Position numbers and translations under genes: made by a program
Shown: positions 1 through 5,893 of the stretch, piece by piece
How positions within the stretch are numbered: position 1 is the first letter of the stretch
Layout of the letters: each line of letters starts with the position of its first letter
The notes under the pieces: model-generated
What the model saw: the letters and a program-made list of their open reading frames with translations, nothing else
What the model was told of the DNA's origin: nothing
Databases searched by the model: none
Origin: Patescibacteria group bacterium
GTDB lineage: Bacteria > Patescibacteriota > Patescibacteriia > UBA1558 > S5-K13
DNA: 8,168 bases
Reading direction: 5' to 3'
Assembly (NCBI GenBank): GCA_028703545.1
Contig: JAQVMR010000042.1
Coordinates: forward strand, 1 to 8,168

Positions 1-120
1 ATTATTAATAGATATTTACCAAGATACTTAAAATATTATAATGAAGAAAGATTACATCTTGGCATTAACTTAAAAACACCTAGTCAAATGATTACTAAGT
101 GTTGCCAAGCTATTGGATAG
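1..120 (+). pseudogene. Transposase C-terminal tail (DDE/integrase-core type), 5' end outside window
   Basis: The open frame enters from the window edge and stops at TAG 118-120, leaving 39 residues. It contains LPRYLKYYNEERLHLGINL followed by KTPSQ. The Y-N-x-E-R-x-H-x-G-L/I-x-x-K-T-P pattern is the typical end of the rve/integrase core in IS481- and IS3-like transposases, so this is the C-terminus of an insertion-sequence transposase. The catalytic D, D and E would lie upstream, outside the window, so I cannot tell whether the gene is intact. The IS family is not certain. A recombinase remnant follows, marking this edge as mobile-element territory. Confidence 0.7.
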
Positions 121-132
121 AAGACGTAATAA

Positions 133-153
133 ACCCCTCTGTTGAGAAGGGGT
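133..153. terminator. GC-rich hairpin after transposase, possible weak terminator
   Basis: ACCCCTCT and AGAAGGGGT pair around a GTTG loop with one bulged A. It lies 12 nt past the transposase stop. There is no T-run on the + strand; on the - strand it is followed by TTTATTA. It could be a weak terminator or part of the insertion-sequence end. Confidence 0.35.
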
Positions 154-248
154 CATAAATAAACAAAAAACAAAATTAACACTTTCTCAATATGAACCCT
201 ATATGATTATATCTTAATGATGTATATATATTTTTCATATAATAAACC

Positions 249-491
249 TATTACAGATGTACTAAATCAAAAATCCCTGCTCCCAATCATATATCAGAGA
301 AGAAGAACTTGAATCTCAATTAGTCGAAATATTTGAAAATATTAAATTGAACAAAGATATAATTGACTTTATTAAACAAGAACTTAAAAAACTTTATAAG
401 AATGAAGACGTTAACCAAGACACATTAAAAAAAGCTAAAAAATAAATTGTCTGAATTAAAGGATAAAATAAAGCAAAAACAGAGGCTTTAA
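249..491 (+). pseudogene. Frameshifted large serine recombinase remnant (zinc-ribbon and coiled-coil part)
   Basis: Three frames add up to one familiar region. At 249-269 YYRCTKS is read in one frame. From 278 a second frame reads CSQSYIREEELE and then about 40 helical residues ending at TAA 443-445. The third frame continues from about 437 with KNKLSELKDKIKQKQ and stops at 489-491. The YYRCTK...CSQ...YIREEELE order is the zinc-ribbon and start of the coiled coil of large serine recombinases. The catalytic N-terminal domain is absent, so at least two frameshifts and a large deletion make this a dead fragment. Family recognition is from memory of the motif; the boundaries are approximate. Confidence 0.65.
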
Positions 492-601
492 CCTCTGTTC
501 ATACAGGTTGGCTCCGTGTAGTTCGGAATATCAGAACTATTATTCAAAGACAAACTGAATATATTTATATTCCTGATTTAAGAATGTATAGTGATTTATG
601 A
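464..601 (+). pseudogene. Open frame without start, possible decayed gene end
   Basis: A frame open from 464 to TGA 599-601 has no start codon or ribosome binding site. It would encode about 45 residues, including TGWLRVVRNIRTIIQ and EYIYIPDLRMYSDL. It overlaps the end of the recombinase remnant, so it could be the decayed C-terminus of that gene or of another mobile-element gene. I do not recognise a family. Its stop lies inside the left copy of the 38-nt repeat. Confidence 0.25.
478..499. repeat. Perfect 8-bp inverted repeat (hairpin)
   Basis: AACAGAGG and CCTCTGTT pair perfectly around a CTTTAA loop, exactly where the third recombinase frame stops. There is no T-run on either side, so it is a poor intrinsic terminator. 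It may be the processed end of the old recombinase transcript or a recombination-site arm. Confidence 0.5.
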
Positions 602-629
602 TTTACCCCACTACCCTACTCACTATATA
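592..629 (+). repeat. 38-nt direct repeat, left copy
   Basis: It matches 1058-1095 at 34 of 38 positions with no gap; the differences are at 600, 601, 612 and 615. The core is TTTACCCCACTAC followed by CTACTCACTATATA. With the right copy it brackets the small promoter-ORF-terminator unit. Its presence directly after recombinase debris makes an attachment-site or insertion-scar origin plausible but unproven. Confidence 0.7.
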
Positions 630-674
630 TTCTGAAAATAAAAAATCTGCAATTAATTCAATCATTTTGATAGA

Positions 675-703
675 TTGACAATGACTATTTAAAAATGTAT
701 TAT
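675..703 (+). promoter_or_regulatory. Near-consensus sigma70 promoter for the 66-aa gene
   Basis: The -35 box TTGACA (675-680) is perfect. The spacer is 17 nt and the -10 box TATTAT (698-703) matches 5 of 6. Initiation near 710 would leave a leader of about 25 nt holding the ribosome binding site AAAGGAGG (723-730). This is one of the best promoters in the window. Confidence 0.75.
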
Positions 704-734
704 TTGGATAACCATACAAAGTAAAGGAGGATGA

Positions 735-935
735 ATGACTGATAATGAGAGTTGGACATTAGAAGTTGATGGCAAAATATTGGATGCAAAAAATATAAAA
801 ATAAGTCATCCGAAATTTGGCACATTAAGCTTTGTGGGACATCAATTAGAAGACAAGGAACTTGAAGAATATAGGAAAGCCGTCGAATATCTTGCAGAAC
901 ATAAAGTAAATTGGACGTTTCCTTGCTCTAATTAA
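735..935 (+). CDS. Small acidic protein of unknown function (66 aa)
   Basis: I do not recognise this protein. It is soluble-looking, with no signal peptide or membrane segment. An N-terminal beta-rich half (SWTLEVDGKIL, then HPKFGTLSFVGH) is followed by a charged helix (EDKELEEYRKAVEYLAEH) and a single Cys near the end. The ATG at 735 is favoured because AGGAGG ends 4 nt upstream; the ATG at 731 opens only a three-codon frame. It is the only gene here with a strong Shine-Dalgarno sequence. Its own promoter (675-703) and terminator (957-985) make it an independent transcription unit, and the 38-nt direct repeats bracket it. It could be a small regulator, a toxin or antitoxin, or cargo of a mobile element; nothing in the sequence decides this. 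Confidence 0.75.
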   Translation: MTDNESWTLEVDGKILDAKNIKISHPKFGTLSFVGHQLEDKELEEYRKAVEYLAEHKVNWTFPCSN

Positions 936-956
936 ATCTGGACAACAATTACTATT

Positions 957-985
957 ACTATCAGCGTAAAGCTGATAGTTTTTTT
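957..985 (+). terminator. Intrinsic terminator after the 66-aa gene
   Basis: A perfect 9-bp stem, ACTATCAGC/GCTGATAGT, with a GTAAA loop runs straight into seven T residues. It lies 22 nt past the TAA of the 66-aa gene and also shields the operon's 3' end from read-through. Confidence 0.92.
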
Positions 986-1000
986 AATAAAAAATATTTA

Positions 1001-1031
1001 GTTCTAACCCTAAATTGGGGTATCAAAAAAA
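1001..1031 (+). repeat. 31-nt spaced direct repeat, copy at operon 3' side
   Basis: GTTCTAA, an 11-nt variable middle, then GGTATCAAAAAAA. The 5894-5924 copy has the same arms and the same spacing, and 24 of 31 positions are identical. Identical arms around a variable centre resemble recombinase or transposon end sites. The two copies enclose the entire nine-gene - strand operon. Confidence 0.6.
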
Positions 1032-1057
1032 TCCTCTAAATATTTGAAAATTTATAA

Positions 1058-1095
1058 TGATTTATAGTTTACCCCACCACTCTACTCACTATATA
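1058..1095 (+). repeat. 38-nt direct repeat, right copy
   Basis: This is the second copy of 592-629, offset 466 nt. It overlaps the last residues and the TAG stop (1082-1084) of the DUF2703-like gene, so that gene's C-terminus (VYSE) is encoded by repeat DNA. The equivalent frame in the left copy also reads IYSE-stop on the - strand, so the left copy may carry a duplicated gene end. Confidence 0.7.
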
Positions 1096-1510
1096 CATTT
1101 AAAATTTTTAAAGACGCTTTTATAATCATCTCGGCTGGTATAGTCTCATACGATTTATTCTCTATTTCAACAGTTCTACATTTTTCATCTCCACATACAT
1201 CACAACACTGACTTTCTCCTGTCTTGGCATTTAATACGTCATCAAGCAATTGCCCATTTAATGAAATGTGATTTGATTTAAGTGGGTCTTTTTTAAATTC
1301 TTCAAGTGTTATTTCTTTTTTTTCATAAACTATCTCAATTCCTAATAGATTGAGCTTTTCTTTAAGTTGTGAAATAGCTTTGTCTAATTCGTCTTCTGTA
1401 GAACCACATCTTGGACAAGTACTTCCTTCAGAGATAAGTCTCTGCCAAATTATGTTTAAAGTTTTTTTCTCATTATCTCCACATCCACAAGAACAATTAC
1501 ATTTATTCAT
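1082..1510 (-). CDS. Cys-rich DUF2703-like protein, last gene of the arsenic operon (142 aa)
   Basis: The N-terminus carries a CxCxCxC run (C4, C6, C8, C10). Then come IIWQRLISEGSTCPRCGSTE with a CPRC pair (C32, C35), the conserved stretch SNHISLNGQLLDDVLNA, a second Cys cluster (C102, C103, C106, C111) and YETIPAEMIIKASL near the end. The WQRL...G.TCPRC...T..E and YE.IP..LI.KA patterns match DUF2703 as I know it, a family often found beside arsenic genes. A thiol-based metalloid binding or carrier role is inferred, not shown. It is probably cytoplasmic, with no signal peptide. The start is 7 nt downstream of the ArsG-like stop, so the two are co-transcribed. There is no Shine-Dalgarno sequence. 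The last codons overlap a 38-nt direct repeat. Confidence 0.8.
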   Translation of the reverse strand: MNKCNCSCGCGDNEKKTLNIIWQRLISEGSTCPRCGSTEDELDKAISQLKEKLNLLGIEIVYEKKEITLEEFKKDPLKSNHISLNGQLLDDVLNAKTGESQCCDVCGDEKCRTVEIENKSYETIPAEMIIKASLKILNVYSE

Positions 1511-1517
1511 ATTTATA

Positions 1518-2234
1518 TTATAAATTTATTAAATATTTTATTAAAAATTGTGTGTAGTAAATTCCTGTTAAAATAAAAATAGAAGCAACTCCATATCTAA
1601 GCCATTTTTCTATTTTTTGAACAATTTTAAATGCTCTGCCGACGACTTGCAAGCTAAAAGCAATTAAAAGAGAAAAAATAATTACTGGTAGGCCTGTTCC
1701 AATAGCAAATAATGGAGCTAAAAATAATCCAAAAGACGAATTAAGTATTAGGGGAATTAGTATTCCAAAAAACAATACTCCACTATAAGGACAAAATGCC
1801 AAGGCAAATAGCACTCCTAAAGCCATTGAGCCCAGATATCCTTTATTAGATAAATATAATTTTGTCTTCTCAATTGTTTGATTATTATTTTTTATATTTA
1901 TTTTTATAATTCCAAACATTATAAGTCCAAGTAAAATTAAAATTATGCCTAAAACTTTATCACCCCAGCCTTGAAAAATTTTAGAAATCTGAAAAGACGA
2001 AAATCCAAAATATATTAAAGTGGCAAGTAGTGTATAGCTTATTCCTCTACCAATAGTATAAAACAATCCGGAGAGAATTGTATGTTTTGGTGTTCTTATA
2101 TCCTTTGAAATAAACGCAATGGCAGTAATATTCGTAGCAAGCGGACAAGGACTGATAGATGTAAGTATTCCCAACAAAAAGGCTGAAAGAATTGGTATGT
2201 TATAATTATCTATTAGAATGTTTATAAAATCCAT
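1518..2234 (-). CDS. arsG: ArsG-like CcdA/DsbD-type membrane protein (238 aa)
   Basis: This is a polytopic membrane protein with about six hydrophobic segments. It carries the two Cys-Pro motifs of the CcdA/DsbD transmembrane fold: SPCPLATN (C30) in helix 1 and FCPYSG (C148) near helix 4. In CcdA-type proteins these paired cysteines carry electrons from cytoplasmic thioredoxin to extracytoplasmic thiol proteins. SPCPLATNI is the form I associate with the ArsG group, described in Shewanella as a permease for trivalent aromatic aminoarsenicals alongside ArsE and ArsF. Which activity applies here is open. I chose ATG 2234, one base past the upstream stop; the longer reading would begin at TTG 2246 inside the preceding gene and adds only four residues. 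The tight ArsF-ArsG coupling supports a joint function. Confidence 0.8.
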   Translation of the reverse strand: MDFINILIDNYNIPILSAFLLGILTSISPCPLATNITAIAFISKDIRTPKHTILSGLFYTIGRGISYTLLATLIYFGFSSFQISKIFQGWGDKVLGIILILLGLIMFGIIKINIKNNNQTIEKTKLYLSNKGYLGSMALGVLFALAFCPYSGVLFFGILIPLILNSSFGLFLAPLFAIGTGLPVIIFSLLIAFSLQVVGRAFKIVQKIEKWLRYGVASIFILTGIYYTQFLIKYLINL

Positions 2235-2235
2235 A

Positions 2236-2688
2236 TTATTTACCAAGTAAGTTATTTAATTTGCCCTTTAAATAAATTTTAAATTGATTTTCATTTCCAA
2301 TTAATCTCCAAACCGTTACTTCTTCTTGAATATTATCTTTACCGTCAATAATTGTGTTAATAAATAACGCTGAACCACTTGCCTGAAATTTATTTGCCAA
2401 TTCTTTGTTTTCTGGTAAATCAATATTTATTTCTCTAAATTCTATTTTTCCACTCTCAAGCTCTGGTTGAAAGTATTCTTCAACTGTTTCCTTTGAAAAC
2501 TTTTCAAGAGTAATGCATGAAAAGCAACGTTGTGTTGCATGAAAATAAAATACTTGAATTTTTTCAGCTGGTTTATTTTTATTTATATTAGTTTTTGTGT
2601 CATTTGTCTGTGCAGTATTTGAAGTACATCCTGACAAAATAATTATACTAATAACTAAAATTGAGATTATAAATATTTTTTTGTTCAT
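2236..2688 (-). CDS. arsF: ArsF-like thioredoxin-fold lipoprotein (150 aa)
   Basis: A hydrophobic N-terminal helix ends in the lipobox LSGC (C21), so the mature protein should be lipid-anchored on the outer face of the cytoplasmic membrane. A low-complexity T/N/K linker (about 22-42) leads to a thioredoxin-like domain. It opens with VFYFHATQRCFSCITLEKF, where the CFSC pair (C55, C58) is the expected redox site. The position where thioredoxins keep a cis-proline reads SGSALFI, with no proline. The FHATQRC-x-x-C-x-x-x-E pattern matches the ArsF family, proposed as a subunit of a nitrophenylarsenical-reducing system. It lies immediately before the ArsG-like gene, the same pairing as in arsEFG clusters. 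The substrate is inferred. There is no Shine-Dalgarno sequence; the upstream region is A-rich. Confidence 0.78.
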   Translation of the reverse strand: MNKKIFIISILVISIIILSGCTSNTAQTNDTKTNINKNKPAEKIQVFYFHATQRCFSCITLEKFSKETVEEYFQPELESGKIEFREINIDLPENKELANKFQASGSALFINTIIDGKDNIQEEVTVWRLIGNENQFKIYLKGKLNNLLGK

Positions 2689-2718
2689 TTTTTATGTTTA
2701 TTTATTTTTTTAAATAAT

Positions 2719-3249
2719 TTATTCAATACAACAATCAATTGCTTTTTTTACAAGCGCACCAAGTTTTCCCATAAAACCTTTTTTCTCCGTATCTTTCTTA
2801 TTCAAAGCTCCGTCATCTATTTTTTTTATATCACCAACATTTAATAATTTCATATTAAGTCCCCAAAAAAGAGAATATAAATTATATGCTTTTTCAAATA
2901 AATCATACGCTTCTTTTTTCTTATCCATTCCAAGTTGTTTTGTTCCAACTTCCATGAGTCGCATTGACGCAGCAAGTAAATGTTTTGAAATACACCAAAC
3001 TTCTCCTTCATATTCTTTGATAATTTTCTTCAATAATTCTTTTCGCATTTCTCTAACATCTTTTATCATGTCATAATATTCTGTTTTCTGAAGTTTAGCT
3101 CCTGTAAAGAAAAAATGTTCTTCTATACTTATCAAATTCATTATTGCGATTGACAAATCTTGATCAGATGACAAATCCATTTTTTCTTGTTTTTTCATCT
3201 GATCAACACGCTCAATAAACTCATTTAAGTTTTTAATTTTGTTTTCCAT
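2719..3249 (-). CDS. Unknown helical protein of the arsenic operon (176 aa)
   Basis: I do not recognise a named family. It looks soluble and almost all-helical: a charged coiled-coil-like N-terminus (1-30), then SDQDLSIAIMNLISIEEHFFFTG, then a region holding WCISKHLLAASMRLMEVGTK with a lone internal Cys (C86). A basic, glycine-containing tail follows (MGKLGALVKKAIDCC) with an adjacent Cys pair (C173, C174). The tail is amphipathic and could touch the membrane or bind a thiophilic metalloid; both are guesses. It starts 4 nt after the stop of the CPIC membrane protein, so it is translationally linked and may be its partner. Its GC content and lack of a Shine-Dalgarno sequence match its neighbours, so it is a native operon member. 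Confidence 0.72.
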   Translation of the reverse strand: MENKIKNLNEFIERVDQMKKQEKMDLSSDQDLSIAIMNLISIEEHFFFTGAKLQKTEYYDMIKDVREMRKELLKKIIKEYEGEVWCISKHLLAASMRLMEVGTKQLGMDKKKEAYDLFEKAYNLYSLFWGLNMKLLNVGDIKKIDDGALNKKDTEKKGFMGKLGALVKKAIDCCIE

Positions 3250-3253
3250 AAAA

Positions 3254-3781
3254 TTATTTGGTTAAAAAATAATATATTATACTTAAAATTATTAACGGTG
3301 AAATAGGCATAACAACTTTCTGAAATGGAAAATATGCATGACCATTATTTTTTTGTTTTAAATAAAAATACCAGCTTGCACCAAACCAAAAAGCTAAACT
3401 TCCAGCAATCATTCCAAAGAGTAATTTATCTAGCCCACAAGCACAAAAAGTATTTAGTGGATTACCAATAATTTTAGAATAATAAAGTGGAATAATTACT
3501 AAAGCGTAATATACTAAAATATTAACATATATCCTACCCTTAAAAAGGATATTTTTCTTTTCAAGCCAACTTTCTGTCCACGTAATCATGGAAACAATAA
3601 GTCCACCAATCCATAATCCACTAATTGCATCATCAATTCCTAAATAACGAGAAAGTCCTACACCAGAGGCAACTGCAATTGTACAAATTGGACAAACGGC
3701 TAGAGCCTGTTTGACTAAAAATAAATTTATTCCAAAAATTGATAAAATAAAAATAATTATTTTTCTATTATCATGTATCAT
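3254..3781 (-). CDS. CPIC/CAC-containing membrane protein of unknown function (175 aa)
   Basis: An N-terminal hydrophobic helix (about 8-29) resembles a signal anchor and ends at QALAVCPICTIAVASG. This places the CPIC pair (C30, C33) at the outer membrane face. About four further membrane segments follow. A second Cys motif, TFCACG (C113, C115), lies at the start of a later helix. The CxxC plus CxC arrangement in the membrane suggests thiol-disulfide exchange or metal(loid) contact, perhaps a DsbD- or VKOR-like relay, but I recognise no such fold. LSRYLGIDDAISGLWIGGL after the CPIC looks conserved in character and is a good search handle. The gene lies 6 nt past the CPHC thioredoxin-like gene and 4 nt before the unknown helical gene. 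Confidence 0.75.
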   Translation of the reverse strand: MIHDNRKIIIFILSIFGINLFLVKQALAVCPICTIAVASGVGLSRYLGIDDAISGLWIGGLIVSMITWTESWLEKKNILFKGRIYVNILVYYALVIIPLYYSKIIGNPLNTFCACGLDKLLFGMIAGSLAFWFGASWYFYLKQKNNGHAYFPFQKVVMPISPLIILSIIYYFLTK

Positions 3782-3787
3782 ATAATT

Positions 3788-4267
3788 TTATTCATTAGTT
3801 TTTAATTTGAAAAAATTTATAATATCTTCGTCTCCCATATAACATTTCACCCCATCCCATAGAAAGGGAACGCCTATCATATTGTTTGGTATTTTACAAA
3901 TAGTTGCTTTTTCAATTAACAAATTAGTATTTTCTTTGCTTGAATAAATTTCCTTTTCCGCAAATGTTAGTTTATTTCTTATTTTATTTTCTCCTATATA
4001 TTGATCTACTATTTTACAGTGGGGGCAACCATCACCATAAAAAAGAATAATATTATTTATTGGTTTTGAATTTTGTTCTATTATATTTCCTTCTGAATTA
4101 TTGTTTTCTTGAATAATTTCTTCAGGAGTTTTTACATTTTCATTTTCTGAAATAGTTAAATTATTATTTTCACTTGTTTGTTTGTTTTTTTCTTTAACAA
4201 AGATAAAAAATGAAACAAACAAAACACAAATGAATAAAATTGTGGGAATAATTATTTTGTTTTTCAT
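3788..4267 (-). CDS. Membrane-anchored thioredoxin/glutaredoxin-like protein with CPHC motif (159 aa)
   Basis: A hydrophobic N-terminal helix (about 4-24) with no lipobox or clear cleavage site should anchor the protein with its bulk outside the cytoplasm. An Asn/Glu-rich, disordered-looking linker (about 27-70) precedes a compact thioredoxin-fold domain with IILFYGDGCPHCK (C81, C84). The likely cis-proline loop is IGVPFLW (around P134). Two further Cys, C124 and C142, flank that loop. CPHC is the DsbA-type active site, usually strongly oxidising, so this may be an extracytoplasmic thiol oxidase or reductase working with the CcdA-type protein encoded downstream. It follows the permease after 15 nt. 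The partner and direction of electron flow are inferred. Confidence 0.8.
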   Translation of the reverse strand: MKNKIIIPTILFICVLFVSFFIFVKEKNKQTSENNNLTISENENVKTPEEIIQENNNSEGNIIEQNSKPINNIILFYGDGCPHCKIVDQYIGENKIRNKLTFAEKEIYSSKENTNLLIEKATICKIPNNMIGVPFLWDGVKCYMGDEDIINFFKLKTNE

Positions 4268-4282
4268 ATTTATTTAATTTAA

Positions 4283-5263
4283 TTAAAACTTAAAGATGTT
4301 AAAAAAGTATCCCATAATCATAATACCAATCGTTGTTACTATTATAAAAGCTGATAATAATTTCCAATTCATAGCTTTTTTTAATATCAATAATCCTGGT
4401 ATAGATAGAGTTACTGTTGCAGTCATAAATGCTAAAGCTGTTCCCAGTGCAACACCCTTACCAGTTAAAGCTTCAACTACTGGAATTACACTTACAGAAT
4501 TAGCATAAAGTGGCGCACCAAGTATGGTTGCAAGCGGAACTACAAACCATTTATCACTATTTAAATATGTTTCTACAAAACTTTCTGGAACAAATCCGTG
4601 TATTAAAGCTCCTAATCCCACACCCAACAAAACATAAGGAAAAATGCTTTTTGAAATATCTATACTATCTTTCCACCATATTTTAAGTCTTTTAGATAAA
4701 GGAACTTTTTGTCCATCATTTTCTTCAATTGCTTGTTTCTGTGTTTTAAACTTTAAAAAAGCAGGATTAACATTTTTGTCCATTTTAAGTTTTTGAATAA
4801 TCATACCCGCTATTGCACTTATTATAATTCCCAATAGATTATAAATAATAGTTACTTTTAATCCAAATATTGAAGGGAATATAAATAAAGACGCTTCATT
4901 AACAAGTGGAGATGCAATTAGAAAAGCAAAAGTTACTCCCAATGGAATACCGGCACTTAAAAAACCCACGAATAAGGGTATTGAGGAACAAGAACAAAAT
5001 GGAGTAACTACCCCGAGCATAGCGGCCAATATATAATCAAATCCATACCACTTTCTACTACTTAAAATATTGCGAACCTTTTCTACTGGAAAATAATATC
5101 TAACTATAGACATAATATAGTTGATAAATATAAGTAGTAGTCCAATTTTAATAATATCATAAATAAAGAAGTTAATTGCGTCTTGCCAGTATTTATTTGT
5201 AATACCAAATAAATCATATGTAACTATATTGGCAAATAACTCAATTGGTTTAAAAATATCCAT
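4283..5263 (-). CDS. ArsP-type permease (Pfam permease/DUF318 family), 326 aa
   Basis: This is a polytopic membrane protein with about eight hydrophobic segments in two halves, split by a charged cytoplasmic-looking loop (about 160-200). The first half carries VTPFCSCSSIPLFVGFLSAG (C90, C92), the signature of ArsP-type permeases. In ArsP the cysteines bind trivalent organoarsenicals for export. The second half repeats the pattern in GAPLYANSVSVIPVVEAL. The length fits the family, which is a little over 300 residues. Related members are annotated as Cu/Zn or generic permeases, so the substrate is not proven; ArsR upstream and ArsF/ArsG-like genes downstream favour arsenicals. The ATG lies 4 nt past the preceding stop and has no Shine-Dalgarno sequence. 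A + strand open frame inside it is only a shadow. Confidence 0.85.
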   Translation of the reverse strand: MDIFKPIELFANIVTYDLFGITNKYWQDAINFFIYDIIKIGLLLIFINYIMSIVRYYFPVEKVRNILSSRKWYGFDYILAAMLGVVTPFCSCSSIPLFVGFLSAGIPLGVTFAFLIASPLVNEASLFIFPSIFGLKVTIIYNLLGIIISAIAGMIIQKLKMDKNVNPAFLKFKTQKQAIEENDGQKVPLSKRLKIWWKDSIDISKSIFPYVLLGVGLGALIHGFVPESFVETYLNSDKWFVVPLATILGAPLYANSVSVIPVVEALTGKGVALGTALAFMTATVTLSIPGLLILKKAMNWKLLSAFIIVTTIGIMIMGYFFNIFKF

Positions 5264-5267
5264 AATT

Positions 5268-5516
5268 TTATTTATTTAATAATTCTTTAATTTCTTCTAC
5301 GCTTGGTAAATTACCAGTTAAAACCACTTTATTATTTATCACTAAAACTGGTGATGACATTACTCCAAGCTCTATCATCTTTTCTATGTCAGTAATATAT
5401 TCAACTGTTATTTCTAAATTAAGTTCTTTTACTGCTTTTTCAGTTAATTCATAAAGTTTCTTACAGGTTGGACAACCAGAACCAAATACCTGAATTGAAG
5501 TAATATTATTTTTCAT
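5268..5516 (-). CDS. Small cytoplasmic thioredoxin-fold protein with CPTC motif (82 aa)
   Basis: This is a minimal thioredoxin fold without a signal peptide. It has a beta strand leading to VFGSGCPTCKKLYEL (C15, C18), a central helix, then VMSSPVLVINNKVV with the expected cis-proline P56, and a final helix. Size and motifs match the redox-active disulfide (TM0996/MTH895-type glutaredoxin-like) family, which is common next to ArsP-type permeases. It may reduce ArsR, deliver reduced arsenical to the permease, or play the ArsE role beside the ArsF/ArsG-like proteins; the sequence does not choose among these. Its start codon overlaps the end of arsR by 11 nt, so the two are translationally coupled. 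Confidence 0.85.
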   Translation of the reverse strand: MKNNITSIQVFGSGCPTCKKLYELTEKAVKELNLEITVEYITDIEKMIELGVMSSPVLVINNKVVLTGNLPSVEEIKELLNK

Positions 5517-5823
5517 AGTTTTTTAAAAAATTATTTAATAATAAATTATATTTTTTAAATGTTTTTTGATTTATACAATAATAATTTCTTTTCCATTCTT
5601 GTCTTACTTCAATAAGTCCAAAGTCTAATAAAACACGTAAATGACTGGAAATAAGATTCTGAGCTAAATCAAGATTTTCTAATATTTCGCAAACACAACG
5701 CTCTCCATTTTTTAGTAAACAAAGAATTTTCAAACGATTTTCTTCTCCTATTATGCGAAGAAACTTTGCTAAATCTATAAGTTCAGTAGATAACTTTTTA
5801 TTTGAACAACATTTTTGTTTCAT
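5506..5823 (-). CDS. arsR: ArsR/SmtB-family metalloregulatory repressor (105 aa)
   Basis: This is a winged helix-turn-helix repressor and the first gene of the operon. LRIIGEENRLKILCLLKNGERCVCEIL contains the alpha-3 CxC pair (C43, C45), which in arsenic-sensing ArsR binds As(III) or Sb(III) and releases DNA. The recognition helix follows in LDLAQNLISSHLRVLLDFGLI, then the wing VRQEWKRNYYCI. Extra thiols at C5, C6 (KCC) and C83 could complete the metalloid site. The length is normal for the family. A palindrome (5835-5850) between the -10 box and the start codon is its likely operator, so it should repress its own operon. The ATG has no Shine-Dalgarno sequence; the leader is about 20 nt and A/T only. 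Confidence 0.92.
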   Translation of the reverse strand: MKQKCCSNKKLSTELIDLAKFLRIIGEENRLKILCLLKNGERCVCEILENLDLAQNLISSHLRVLLDFGLIEVRQEWKRNYYCINQKTFKKYNLLLNNFLKNYEK

Positions 5824-5834
5824 ATTATTATATA

Positions 5835-5850
5835 ATCAATTTATATTGAT
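5835..5850. promoter_or_regulatory. Palindromic ArsR operator candidate
   Basis: ATCAAT-TTAT-ATTGAT is a perfect 6-4-6 inverted repeat between the -10 box and the arsR start. A second perfect palindrome, ATGATATCAT (5851-5860), abuts it and contains the -10 box. ATCAA...TTGAT arms are typical of ArsR-family operators, and bound repressor would block the polymerase. Confidence 0.7.
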
Positions 5851-5879
5851 ATGATATCATTGCTTATAAGAATGGTCAA
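5851..5879 (-). promoter_or_regulatory. Sigma70-type promoter of the arsenic operon
   Basis: On the - strand the -35 box is TTGACC (5 of 6, at 5879-5874), the spacer is 17 nt and the -10 box is TATCAT (5 of 6, at 5856-5851). Initiation near 5844 gives an arsR leader of about 20 nt that contains the operator. Confidence 0.75.
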
Positions 5880-5893
5880 ATAAAATTCGTCAG

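Noticed and set aside
503..535. Possible tRNA-like fragment around GGTTGGCTCC
   Set aside because: No cloverleaf can be drawn; there is no acceptor stem or anticodon arm.
2235..2246. Longer N-terminus of the ArsG-like protein starting at 2246
   Set aside because: The codon there is TTG inside the upstream gene; the ATG at 2234 is one base past the preceding stop and leaves the whole membrane domain intact.
4296..4508. 70-codon open frame on the + strand
   Set aside because: It lies wholly inside the ArsP-type permease gene on the other strand. It has no ribosome binding site and a low-complexity hydrophobic translation typical of an antisense shadow.
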